From: Lachnospiraceae bacterium UBA1748
Lineage (GTDB): Bacteria; Bacillota; Clostridia; Lachnospirales; Lachnospiraceae
Direction of reading: 5' to 3'
DNA length: 11,349 nt
NCBI GenBank assembly: GCA_002314855.1
Contig: DCHQ01000080.1
Span: forward strand, 5,433-16,781
The stretch's first letter is position 1, and each line of letters opens with the position of its first letter. The notes beneath the pieces are model-generated. The model saw nothing but the letters and a program-made list of their open reading frames with translations, was not told the DNA's origin and did not search any database. The position numbers were made by a program, and so were the translations under genes. This document shows, piece by piece, positions 1 through 6,765 of this stretch.

Positions 1-1431
1 TCTAGACAGCTTTGGTGGGGACACAGAATCCCAGCATATTACTGTCAGGATTGTGGTGAAATCGTAGTTGCAGCTGAGGCTCCAACAGTTTGTCCTAAGT
101 GTGGTAAGAATCACTTTGAGCAGGATCCAGATACACTTGATACATGGTTCTCATCAGCACTTTGGCCATTCTCAACACTTGGCTGGCCAGAGCAGACAGA
201 GGATCTTAAGTACTTCTATCCAACAGATGTATTAGTAACAGGTTATGATATTATCTTCTTCTGGGTTATCCGTATGATCTTCTCAGGATTTGAGCAGATG
301 GGCGAGAAGCCATTTAAGACTGTATTATTCCACGGACTTGTTCGTGATGATCAGGGTAGAAAGATGAGTAAGTCACTTGGTAATGGTATTGATCCACTTG
401 AGATCATCGACCAGTATGGTGCAGATGCTCTTAGACTTACACTTATCACAGGTAATGCACCTGGTAATGATATGAGATTCTATATGTCTAGAGTAGAATC
501 TAACAGAAACTTTGCTAACAAGATCTGGAATGCATCAAGATTCATCATGATGAATATGCCAGAGGGTGGACTTAAGTGTACAGACCCTAAGCTCGAGCCA
601 GTAGATAAGTGGATTATCTCTAAGCTCAACACTCTTGTTAAGGATGTAACAGAGAACATGGATGCATTCGAGCTTGGTATCGCAGTTCAGAAGGTATATG
701 ACTTTATCTGGTCAGAGCTTTGTGACTGGTACATCGAGATGGTTAAGCCTCGTCTCTACAATACAGATGATCAGGCAAGCAAGGATGCAGCACTTTGGAC
801 ACTTAAGACAGTACTTATCGATGCACTTAAGCTTCTTCATCCATATATGCCATTTATCACAGAGGAGATCTTCTGCAACCTTCAGGATGAGGAAGAGTCA
901 ATCATGATTTCTAAGTGGCCTGAATTTACAGAGGCTAGAAACTTTGCTAAGGAAGAGCAGGATATCGAGATTCTCAAGGAAGCTGTAAGAGGTATCAGAA
1001 ACGTAAGAGCTGAGATGAACGTAGCTCCATCTAAGAAAGCACAGGTTTTTGTTGTAACTGAGAATGAGACAGTAGCTAATGCATTTACAGAGGGTAAGGT
1101 ATTCTTCACTCCACTTGCATATGCTTCAGAGGTAAGCATCCAGAAGGATAAGACAGGTATCGCAGATGATGCTGTATCAGTAGTTATCCCTAATGCTAAT
1201 ATCTATATCCCATTTGCAGAGCTTGTTGATATAGCTCAGGAGATTGAGAGACTTAAGAAGGAAGAGGCTAGACTTGAAGGCGAGCTTAAGAGAGTTAATG
1301 GTATGCTTTCTAACGAGAAGTTCGTATCTAAGGCTCCAGAAGCTAAGATTGCTGAGGAGAAGGCTAAGCTTGAGAAGTATACTCAGATGATGGCTCAGGT
1401 CAAGGAAAGACTGGAGACACTTAGCAAATAA
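1..1431 (+). CDS. valS: Valine--tRNA ligase (ValRS), 3' part; 5' end outside window
   Basis: Class Ia aminoacyl-tRNA synthetase that charges tRNA-Val with valine in the cytoplasm. Frame 1 is open from the first base, so the gene enters from the left. 476 residues are visible of the roughly 880 usual for the family, and the HIGH motif and most of the editing domain are missing. Visible in order: the SRQLWWGHRIP block of the catalytic core; a zinc ribbon with CxxC pairs at visible residues 15/18 and 31/34, the zinc-binding variant known in clostridial ValRS; the DTLDTWFSSALWPFSTLGWP block; the KMSKS ATP-binding loop at bases 361-375 (residues 121-125); the helical anticodon-binding domain; and a Lys/Glu-rich C-terminal coiled coil (about 405-476) typical of ValRS rather than IleRS or LeuRS. 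The stop TAA is followed by an intrinsic terminator. An apparent internal ATG start at 274 is not the gene start, because conserved ValRS sequence continues upstream of it. Confidence 0.98.
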   Translation, partial: SRQLWWGHRIPAYYCQDCGEIVVAAEAPTVCPKCGKNHFEQDPDTLDTWFSSALWPFSTLGWPEQTEDLKYFYPTDVLVTGYDIIFFWVIRMIFSGFEQMGEKPFKTVLFHGLVRDDQGRKMSKSLGNGIDPLEIIDQYGADALRLTLITGNAPGNDMRFYMSRVESNRNFANKIWNASRFIMMNMPEGGLKCTDPKLEPVDKWIISKLNTLVKDVTENMDAFELGIAVQKVYDFIWSELCDWYIEMVKPRLYNTDDQASKDAALWTLKTVLIDALKLLHPYMPFITEEIFCNLQDEEESIMISKWPEFTEARNFAKEEQDIEILKEAVRGIRNVRAEMNVAPSKKAQVFVVTENETVANAFTEGKVFFTPLAYASEVSIQKDKTGIADDAVSVVIPNANIYIPFAELVDIAQEIERLKKEEARLEGELKRVNGMLSNEKFVSKAPEAKIAEEKAKLEKYTQMMAQVKERLETLSK

Positions 1432-1458
1432 TCTTATAAACAGATTTATAGTTATTTT

Positions 1459-1492
1459 ACGGAGGCGGACTAGTAGGTCTGCCTCTGTTTTT
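1459..1492 (+). terminator. Intrinsic terminator of valS
   Basis: A stem of about 12 bp (1459-1470 pairing with 1477-1488, two G-U pairs) has core arms GAGGCGGAC and GTCTGCCTC. It has a 6-nt loop TAGTAG and runs into a T tract ending at 1492. It begins 28 bases after the valS stop and separates valS from folC. Confidence 0.9.
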
Positions 1493-1517
1493 ACAAGACT
1501 TCGAAAATATGGATAAT
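1490..1517 (+). promoter_or_regulatory. Putative sigma-A promoter for folC
   Basis: TTTACA (1490-1495, 5/6 to the -35 consensus), a 16-bp spacer and GATAAT (1512-1517, 5/6 to -10) directly follow the valS terminator. The predicted transcription start is about 1523-1525. That would leave no leader for a GTG start at 1525 but about 40 nt for the ATG at 1564, so it bears on the choice of folC start. Found by eye only; such matches occur by chance in AT-rich DNA. Confidence 0.5.
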
Positions 1518-1563
1518 CCAAAGCGTGGATAAGTTAAACCAAAGAGAGAAGAGAACATCGCTA

Positions 1564-2844
1564 ATGAGAACTTACGAAGAATGTGAAAAGTACATATTAG
1601 ATATACCTAAGTTTGCAGCTAAGAATGAACTGGCTGATACATACAGGATACTTGAAAAGCTAGTAGACGTGGATAGTCTCCCTCATATCATCCATGTGGC
1701 AGGAACTAATGGTAAAGGATCTGTTTGCGCATTCCTTAGAAGTATTCTGACAGAGGCTGGATATCATGTCGGATTTTTCATCTCTCCTCACTTGGTTGAT
1801 ATGACTGAGCGTATTGCGGTGGACTATGAAGATATCAGTAGAGAAGATTTTGTCAGAATATTTGATAAGGTCAAAAGCTGCGTGGAGCATATGATAGAAT
1901 GCGGCGAAGCCCACCATCCATCTTTTTTCGAATTCATATTTCTGATGGCTATAACCTATTACTGTGAGCAGAAAACGGACTACATCATATTAGAGACAGG
2001 ACTTGGCGGAAGGCTTGATGCTACCAATTGTATTAAAGGCATAGAGAAGACGTGCGTGATTACTGAGATAGGCTTTGATCATATGCAGTATCTTGGAGAT
2101 ACTATTGCGAAGATTGCAGGTGAGAAGGCTGGCATCATTAATGAAGGCGCCACTGTCATATATATGGATAAAAGAGAGGAAGCTTCGGCAGTAATACGTG
2201 ATAAATGCGTGGAAATGCGTACACATTATACCGAGGTTAAAAGCAGTGATATAAGCAATGTTTCCGATACTAGCGATGGTCTTTCATTTGATGTAGAAAT
2301 TGGTTCTAATCATTTTAGTGATATGGAGATAAGCACAAAAGCTCTGTATCAGTGCGAAAACGCGGCTCTTGCCATTAATACAGCTATGCTTCTTGGGATA
2401 GATGAGGAGTCAGTCAGGGCAGGAATAAAAGCCATGAAATGGGCTGGCAGAATGGAAAAGATAGCGGATGGCATATATCTTGATGGCGCTCACAATGAAG
2501 ACGGAGTGGAAGCGTGTCTAAAATCCGTAAAACATATGCCAGGAGAAAAAATCCTTTTATTCGCAGTCGTTAATGATAAAAAGTACGAGAGTATGATTGA
2601 GCAAATTGTAAAATCTGGAGCTTTTGAGCATATTCTGGTTACAAAAGCGGGAGAAGACAGAGCAACAGATGTTAACATGATAGCTGATATTTTTAGGTCT
2701 AAGGCCAAGGGAGAAATCCAGGTAGAAGCTTATGAGAATATTGGCGAAGCCTATAACAGAAGCCTTGGAATTCGCGATAACAGAACCTTAATAGTGACAG
2801 GTTCGCTATATCTGGTCGGTGAGATAAAGGACTTGATTTTTTAA
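1564..2844 (+). CDS. folC: Bifunctional folylpolyglutamate synthase / dihydrofolate synthase
   Basis: Mur-ligase-like enzyme that joins L-glutamate to dihydropteroate and/or extends the polyglutamate tail of folates, using ATP. From the chosen ATG the protein has 426 residues, normal for FolC. Visible: the P-loop AGTNGKGSV (about residues 46-54); the FolC signature ETGLGGRLDATN (about 144-155); the ITEIGFDH...YLGDT..KIAGEKAGI block; and DGAHN (about 307-311) at the start of the C-terminal glutamate-ligase domain. The frame is also open to a GTG at 1525 (13 extra residues). I prefer ATG 1564 because an AG-rich SD-like stretch (GAGAAGAG, 1546-1553) sits 10 bases before it, the candidate promoter would start transcription at about 1524, and FolC proteins usually begin a few residues before this Y..a..YI region. 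The sequence cannot say whether it has both activities or only one. No terminator is seen after the stop. Confidence 0.95.
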   Translation: MRTYEECEKYILDIPKFAAKNELADTYRILEKLVDVDSLPHIIHVAGTNGKGSVCAFLRSILTEAGYHVGFFISPHLVDMTERIAVDYEDISREDFVRIFDKVKSCVEHMIECGEAHHPSFFEFIFLMAITYYCEQKTDYIILETGLGGRLDATNCIKGIEKTCVITEIGFDHMQYLGDTIAKIAGEKAGIINEGATVIYMDKREEASAVIRDKCVEMRTHYTEVKSSDISNVSDTSDGLSFDVEIGSNHFSDMEISTKALYQCENAALAINTAMLLGIDEESVRAGIKAMKWAGRMEKIADGIYLDGAHNEDGVEACLKSVKHMPGEKILLFAVVNDKKYESMIEQIVKSGAFEHILVTKAGEDRATDVNMIADIFRSKAKGEIQVEAYENIGEAYNRSLGIRDNRTLIVTGSLYLVGEIKDLIF

Positions 2845-2861
2845 GGTTTTAAATGTATATT
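2833..2861 (+). promoter_or_regulatory. Putative promoter for the Met/Gln-rich + TPR gene pair
   Basis: TTGATT (2833-2838, 4/6), a 17-bp spacer and TATATT (2856-2861, 5/6) overlap the folC stop. Transcription would start near 2868, giving a leader of about 80 nt that contains the 22-bp tandem repeat. By-eye match in very AT-rich DNA. Read-through from folC is equally possible, since no terminator separates them. Confidence 0.4.
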
Positions 2862-2892
2862 AAATACTATGTCGAATTTCGCTTATTTTTAG

Positions 2893-2936
2893 TGAAATCT
2901 TACAAAAATGTTACTGAAATATGTAAAAAATGTTAC
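2893..2936 (+). repeat. 22-bp imperfect tandem repeat in the leader of the 95-aa gene
   Basis: Copies at 2893-2914 and 2915-2936 lie back to back and match at 18 of 22 positions. Each begins with TGAAAT and ends with AAAAATGTTAC; only the middle differs. The 22-bp period is close to two DNA turns, which would place both copies on one face of the helix, as in a tandem operator. The second copy ends 12 bases before the ATG at 2949. Role unknown: it could be a regulator-binding site or simply low-complexity AT-rich DNA. Confidence 0.6.
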
Positions 2937-2948
2937 GCGAGATAAGCT

Positions 2949-3236
2949 ATGATTAATTTTGAAGAAGAACTAAAAAAATTTCATCCAAGTCTTGAGATAG
3001 AACAGTCAGAAGACGCCATTAATAATAATGATCTCACTGATATGGCTGATTTATTTATCAATCTTGTGACAGTCGATTATAGTGAGGATAACCAGCAGAC
3101 AATGGGTCAGCAGATGATGCCACCGATGGTCGGTCAGCCAATGATGGGACAGGTAATGCAGCAACAAATGATGCAACAGCCAATGATGCAGCAGGTGATG
3201 CAGCAACCGATGCAGATGATGCCACCAGAACAGTAG
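2949..3236 (+). CDS. Small protein with Met/Gln-rich C-terminal tail, unknown function
   Basis: 95 residues, family not recognised. Residues 1-50 are acidic and probably helical, with no signal peptide or membrane segment. Residues 51-95 are low complexity: 15 Met, 15 Gln and 7 Pro in 45 residues, in irregular MM/QQ/QP/MPP units, so probably disordered. Such tails could act in protein contacts, metal (Cu) binding through Met thioethers, or oxidation sensing; nothing in the sequence selects among these. It is likely real: the ATG-to-TAG frame is intact, and the SD of the next gene (AGGAG, 3235-3239) overlaps its stop codon, so the two genes look co-translated. Its own SD is weak (GCGAGAT before ATG 2949), which may mean low or regulated translation. 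The DNA repeats reflect the repetitive protein and do not look like a separate element. Confidence 0.75.
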   Translation: MINFEEELKKFHPSLEIEQSEDAINNNDLTDMADLFINLVTVDYSEDNQQTMGQQMMPPMVGQPMMGQVMQQQMMQQPMMQQVMQQPMQMMPPEQ

Positions 3237-3249
3237 GAGTTTACCTTAT

Positions 3250-4668
3250 ATGGAATGTTACCATTGTGGTGCATTGCTTACGGAAACAGATTTTTGTACA
3301 GCTTGTGGAAGTGATGTGGGCAAATACAAGAAGATAATGTATGCAGCCAATCGCTACTACAATGACGGTCTGGAAAGAGCTGGTGTACGAGATTTGTCTG
3401 GCGCGATGTCCAGCCTTAAGCAGTGCTTAAAATTGAATAAGGGTCATGTTGATGCTAGAAATCTTATGGGCCTCATTTATTTTGAAATGGGTGAAGCTGT
3501 AGCTGGTATGACAGAATGGGTTATCAGTAAAAATCTTCGAGCAGAGAAGAATATAGCCAATGATTTTCTGGAGAAAATACAGTCTAACCAAAGTAGACTT
3601 GAGACCATAACAAGTACTATCAAGAAGTACAATAAAGCACTTGAGCTTTGTGAGCAGGGTAGTAATGATCTTGCAGTAATACAGCTTAAGAAAGTACTTA
3701 GTATGAATCCTAAGTATGTACAGGCTCATAGATTACTGGCTCTTTTATATATGGAAAGAGCTGAGTATGAGAAGGCTTTAAAGGAACTTGATAAATGTAT
3801 GGAGATTGATCGGGGAGATATAGATGCACTTCGATATCGTAAGGAAGTGGATATGGTTCTCGATTCTCTCGATGAGACTAGAAAAAAGACAAAAACCAAA
3901 ACAGGTATATTTGAAGAAAAATCTTCTAAGACCTTTGTTAGTGGAAATGAAGTGATTATTCAGCCACTCAACGAAAGAGAGCCTAAAGGTATTGCAGTTT
4001 TTGTTGAAATAATGCTTGGTATTTTGATAGGTGTATGTGCCACATATTTCCTTATAGTACCAGCTCAGGTTAAGAAAGCTCAGGATGCAATGACGTCAGA
4101 GGTTACAACCTACGGTGAAACCATTGATAAGAAAAACACTGAGATTACTGAACTTGAAAATAGAGTATCACAGTTAGAGCTTGATAATATCAACCTTCTC
4201 GATACTCTTGAAGTTTATGAAGGAACTAATGGTGCAGTTGATGCCAATAACTATTTGATAGCAGCAGCACAGGCATATATTAAGAATCCTGAGGACAGTA
4301 TTACAGTTGAAGGTTATCTTGATCTTATAGGTCAGGATTATGTTGAACAGTCAGCATCCTATGAATACAAGGAGCTCTATACTTTCCTTATGGAACAGGT
4401 AGGAGCCAGCGTGGCTGATTCGTACTATGAGTCAGGTCTTACAGCTTATAACCAGCTTGACTATGTTTCAGCAGTCAGGGATCTTACTAAGGCTGTTCGT
4501 TATAATCCAAATAGTGACAGTGCCCTTTATTATCTGGCACTTGCATACTATGAGTCTGGTGATATTGCACAGGCAACGGATAAACTTAATGAACTGCTTT
4601 TAGCGTTTCCATCCAGTGAATTTGGTGATAAGGCAAGACAGCGACTTGAGGAAATGAGCGCGGATTAA
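3250..4668 (+). CDS. Zinc-ribbon / TPR single-pass membrane protein
   Basis: 472 residues, no specific family name recognised. Order: N-terminal zinc ribbon with Cys3/Cys6 and Cys16/Cys19 (CxxC...CxxC); TPR-like helical repeats at about 31-100 and 125-205, the clearest being ALLYMERAEYEKALKELDKC; a Lys-rich linker (about 211-220); one strong membrane segment at about 248-271; a coiled coil at about 275-322; and a second TPR region at about 385-470, with YYESGLTAYNQLDYVSAVRDL followed by a second repeat. With no signal peptide and a Lys-rich stretch before the membrane segment, the zinc ribbon and first TPRs are probably cytoplasmic and the coiled coil and last TPRs extracellular. That topology is inferred. 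It starts 13 bases after the stop of the Met/Gln-rich gene with SD AGGAG overlapping that stop, so they form a pair. TPRs suggest a scaffold or assembly role, perhaps linking a cytoplasmic partner to the cell envelope. No catalytic motif is seen. Confidence 0.9.
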   Translation: MECYHCGALLTETDFCTACGSDVGKYKKIMYAANRYYNDGLERAGVRDLSGAMSSLKQCLKLNKGHVDARNLMGLIYFEMGEAVAGMTEWVISKNLRAEKNIANDFLEKIQSNQSRLETITSTIKKYNKALELCEQGSNDLAVIQLKKVLSMNPKYVQAHRLLALLYMERAEYEKALKELDKCMEIDRGDIDALRYRKEVDMVLDSLDETRKKTKTKTGIFEEKSSKTFVSGNEVIIQPLNEREPKGIAVFVEIMLGILIGVCATYFLIVPAQVKKAQDAMTSEVTTYGETIDKKNTEITELENRVSQLELDNINLLDTLEVYEGTNGAVDANNYLIAAAQAYIKNPEDSITVEGYLDLIGQDYVEQSASYEYKELYTFLMEQVGASVADSYYESGLTAYNQLDYVSAVRDLTKAVRYNPNSDSALYYLALAYYESGDIAQATDKLNELLLAFPSSEFGDKARQRLEEMSAD

Positions 4669-4701
4669 TAATTTTATTCACCAGTAGTAAAGGTTAGCAG
4701 A

Positions 4702-4730
4702 TTGTATTTAGGATTTTGCTGTGTTAATAT
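4702..4730 (+). promoter_or_regulatory. Putative promoter of the 149-aa membrane protein gene
   Basis: TTGTAT (4702-4707, 4/6), a 17-bp spacer and TAATAT (4725-4730, 4/6) lie in the 92-bp gap after the TPR gene. The gap has no obvious terminator hairpin, so read-through from the upstream pair is also possible. Confidence 0.35.
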
Positions 4731-4760
4731 ACATATAGCACAAAAGAGGAGGGTCATAAA

Positions 4761-5210
4761 ATGGCTTACGGAAAAAAGAAAGATGGCGATGTAAACTGGG
4801 GCGGAAGATTAGTTTCCCTCTTATTCTTAATTATATTTTTAGCTGGAATATATTTCGTATATGATTTATTCAAGAGTATTCCAATTAACGAGATTAGTAT
4901 TTCTGGTCAGTGGCAGCTTGCTGGTAACCCTAAGTGGTTCCTTACACTCAATGCTGATGGTACAGCATCATCATACGATCAGTTCACAGCAGGTGATACA
5001 AGAAACCAGCTCGAGTATACTTATACAATAAAGGAAGAAGAAGCAACAGATCAGCTTTCAGGTGTTTCTTCAGCTGTATATATCGTTACACTTCGTGAGA
5101 ACAAGACAGGTGCTACTGAGGATATCAAGATTACTAAGGTAAGTAAGGCTGAGATGGCTATCATGAAAGATAACAGACCTAAGAACCTTACCAAGGTCAA
5201 CATCTTCTAG
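4761..5210 (+). CDS. Small membrane-anchored protein, unknown function
   Basis: 149 residues, not recognised. A Lys-rich cytoplasmic N-terminus (residues 1-16) is followed by one hydrophobic segment (about 17-37) with no lipobox Cys or clear signal-peptidase site, so it is probably an anchored protein with residues 38-149 outside. The outer part looks beta-rich: ISGQWQLAG...WFLTLNADGTAS resembles the start of small lipocalin-like barrels, in which a GxW-type strand is followed by a strand with a DGT turn. This is only a resemblance. A strong SD, AGGAGG (4747-4752), sits 8 bases before the ATG. Its codon choice (many CTT, ACA, AAG) is like valS, hinting at good expression. It is separated from the pot operon by a perfect terminator hairpin and is probably transcribed alone or with the upstream TPR gene. 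Confidence 0.85.
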   Translation: MAYGKKKDGDVNWGGRLVSLLFLIIFLAGIYFVYDLFKSIPINEISISGQWQLAGNPKWFLTLNADGTASSYDQFTAGDTRNQLEYTYTIKEEEATDQLSGVSSAVYIVTLRENKTGATEDIKITKVSKAEMAIMKDNRPKNLTKVNIF

Positions 5211-5240
5211 TAAAATAAGGGCTTTGACGTATATTTTTTC

Positions 5241-5272
5241 TTGATTTACGTTTTAAATTCTATTAATATTAT
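5241..5272 (+). promoter_or_regulatory. Putative promoter of the pot operon, upstream of the hairpin
   Basis: Two overlapping solutions are visible: TTGATT (5241-5246)/17 bp/TAATAT (5264-5269), or TTTACG (5245-5250)/16 bp/TATTAT (5267-5272). Either would start RNA at about 5276-5279, just before the hairpin at 5281. No equally good promoter is visible in the roughly 35 AT-rich bases between the hairpin and the potA ATG. By-eye evidence only. Confidence 0.4.
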
Positions 5273-5280
5273 GTTTGTGA

Positions 5281-5308
5281 AAAGTCTAGGATTATCCTAG
5301 ACTTTTTT
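5281..5308 (+). terminator. Perfect hairpin terminator between the 149-aa gene and potA
   Basis: A perfect inverted repeat has core arms AGTCTAGGA and TCCTAGACT, extended by A/T pairs to about 12 bp, with a TTA loop and a run of T after it. It is a good intrinsic terminator for the 149-aa gene. The A run on the 5' side means it could also work in the opposite direction. If the pot promoter lies upstream at 5241-5272, the hairpin would sit at the very 5' end of the pot mRNA, as an attenuator or a stabilising 5' stem. The right edge may be off by one base. Confidence 0.85.
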
Positions 5309-5343
5309 GATTTCATTTAAATTTTCATTATGGAGGAATACAG

Positions 5344-6765
5344 ATGGAAGCTGGAGGCAAGACTCTCATTGAATTAAAGCATATTGATAAGGTGTTCGAA
5401 GATGGCGAACAGCTTATGGATGACTTGAATCTTGAAATTAAGCAGGGTGAATTTGTAACGTTGCTTGGACCTTCTGGTTGTGGTAAAACTACTATTCTTC
5501 GTATGCTTGGTGGTTTTGATAGACCTACAAGAGGAGAGATATTACTTAATGGTCAGGATATTACTAATATTCCACCTAATAAAAGACCGATTAATACAGT
5601 TTTCCAGAAGTATGCATTATTCCCACATTTAAATGTATATGACAATATAGCTTTTGGTTTGAAGCTTAAAAATCTTGATAAGAAAACTCAGGATGAGAAG
5701 GTCAAGAAGGCACTTGAGATGGTTGACCTTGAGGGCTTTGAGAAGAGAAGTATCGATACTCTTTCAGGTGGTCAGCAGCAGCGTATTGCTATAGCAAGAG
5801 CGGTAGTTAATGAGCCTGATGTACTTCTTCTTGATGAGTCTCTTAGTGCACTTGATGCCAAGATGCGTAAAGAAATGCAGATAGAGCTTAAGGAGATGCA
5901 CAAAAAGCTTGGTATTACCTTTATATTTGTAACTCATGACCAGGAAGAAGCACTTACTATGTCTGACAAGATTGTAGTTATGTCTGATGGCGAGATTCAG
6001 CAGATTGGTACTCCAGAAGAAATATATAACGAGCCTAAGAATCTTTTTGTAGCTGACTTTATCGGCGAGAGTAATATTTTCAAGGGCAAGATGGTTGGTA
6101 AGCTTCAGGCTTCATTTGGCGGTGCAGTATTTGATTGTGTTGATGATATTGCTCAGGGTACAGTGATTGATGCCATAGTAAGACCTGAGGACGTACAGAT
6201 AGTTCCTGAAAATCAGGGCAAGATAAAGGGTAAAGTTTTATCATGCGACTTTAAGGGAACATTCTATATAGTAGCTATTGAAACAGATAAAGCCGAGATA
6301 GAGGCTCACTCACTTAAGAACTTTGCACTTGGTGAGAAGGTTGGAATTAATATTGATCCAGATATGATTCATATCATTCCTTACGATTCTTCAATTAACC
6401 ACTACGATGGTGAAGTTGTGGGAGTTTCAGAGGACGATGTTATTGTGCAGTTCGCCGATTTCTCTCTTACAGTTTCTGCTTCTAAGTTATTTGGGGACAA
6501 GAAGGTGGAGCCAGGAACCAAGGTTGTCGGCTCATTTGTACCTGAAGATGCTGATCTTAGTGATGATGCAGAGGCAGGTGTTGTAGCAGGTAATATCGTT
6601 TCATTTATCTATATCGATAACGCTTATCGATATGTGGTAAGAAGTGAGGTTAATGAAGAAGATTATCTTGTATGTGACGAGTATCTTTGGAATCAGGGCG
6701 ACCGTGTCAGTGTACTTATTCCAGAGGATAAATGGTCTTTTGAAATTGTAGGGAGGGATGAGTAG
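5344..6765 (+). CDS. potA: Spermidine/putrescine ABC transporter ATPase PotA, extended C-terminus
   Basis: Cytoplasmic ATPase that drives polyamine import through PotB and PotC. Nucleotide-binding domain about 1-240: Walker A GPSGCGKT (42-49), Q-loop Gln88, signature LSGGQQQR (140-147), Walker B LLLDE (161-165), D-loop SALD (168-171), H-loop His198 in FVTHDQEEALTMSD. The Ser in LLLDES, where many ABC ATPases have Pro, is usual in Firmicute PotA. Residues about 247-347 form the normal TOBE-type regulatory region (IVRPEDVQIVPE, then a GKVLSCDFKGTFYIV strand pair). The protein is 473 residues against about 350-385 for most PotA. Residues about 352-470 look like a second copy of that region, ending in a TOBE-2-like segment (GNIVSFIYIDNAYRYVV ... 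GDRVSVLIPEDKW). SD GGAGG (5332-5336) is 7 bases before the ATG. potB follows directly after the stop. Substrate assigned from family resemblance and operon content. Confidence 0.93.
   Translation: MEAGGKTLIELKHIDKVFEDGEQLMDDLNLEIKQGEFVTLLGPSGCGKTTILRMLGGFDRPTRGEILLNGQDITNIPPNKRPINTVFQKYALFPHLNVYDNIAFGLKLKNLDKKTQDEKVKKALEMVDLEGFEKRSIDTLSGGQQQRIAIARAVVNEPDVLLLDESLSALDAKMRKEMQIELKEMHKKLGITFIFVTHDQEEALTMSDKIVVMSDGEIQQIGTPEEIYNEPKNLFVADFIGESNIFKGKMVGKLQASFGGAVFDCVDDIAQGTVIDAIVRPEDVQIVPENQGKIKGKVLSCDFKGTFYIVAIETDKAEIEAHSLKNFALGEKVGINIDPDMIHIIPYDSSINHYDGEVVGVSEDDVIVQFADFSLTVSASKLFGDKKVEPGTKVVGSFVPEDADLSDDAEAGVVAGNIVSFIYIDNAYRYVVRSEVNEEDYLVCDEYLWNQGDRVSVLIPEDKWSFEIVGRDE
6751..6756 (+). promoter_or_regulatory. 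SD that fixes the TTG start of potB
   Basis: GGGAGG lies inside the last codons of potA, 9 bases before the TTG at 6766. That TTG follows the potA TAG stop directly. No in-frame ATG or GTG near it has a better SD, so potB very likely starts at this TTG and is translationally coupled to potA. Confidence 0.75.

Noticed and set aside
1..6. Window opens on TCTAGA (an XbaI site), hinting at a cloning junction
   Set aside because: It is in frame with conserved ValRS sequence (Ser-Arg), so it is simply part of the gene.
1177..1521. 114-residue open frame on the - strand over the end of valS
   Set aside because: It is antisense to conserved ValRS coding sequence, crosses the valS terminator, has a composition unlike a real protein and no SD. 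The other antisense or alternate-frame open stretches over folC, potB, potD and orfA are rejected for the same reasons.
3090..3236. Repetitive ATGATGCAGCAG-like DNA as a possible CRISPR or satellite array
   Set aside because: The units are irregular, there are no spacers of even length, and the pattern follows Met and Gln codons in an intact reading frame.
5211..5343. Possible riboswitch or T-box in the gap before potA
   Set aside because: Only one simple hairpin with a T run is visible. No multi-stem conserved core or T-box sequence was found.
5824..5856. Walker B reads LLLDES where most ABC ATPases have LLLDEP, suggesting a defective ATPase
   Set aside because: The catalytic Asp and Glu are intact, and the DESLSALD version is, as far as I know, usual in Firmicute PotA proteins.
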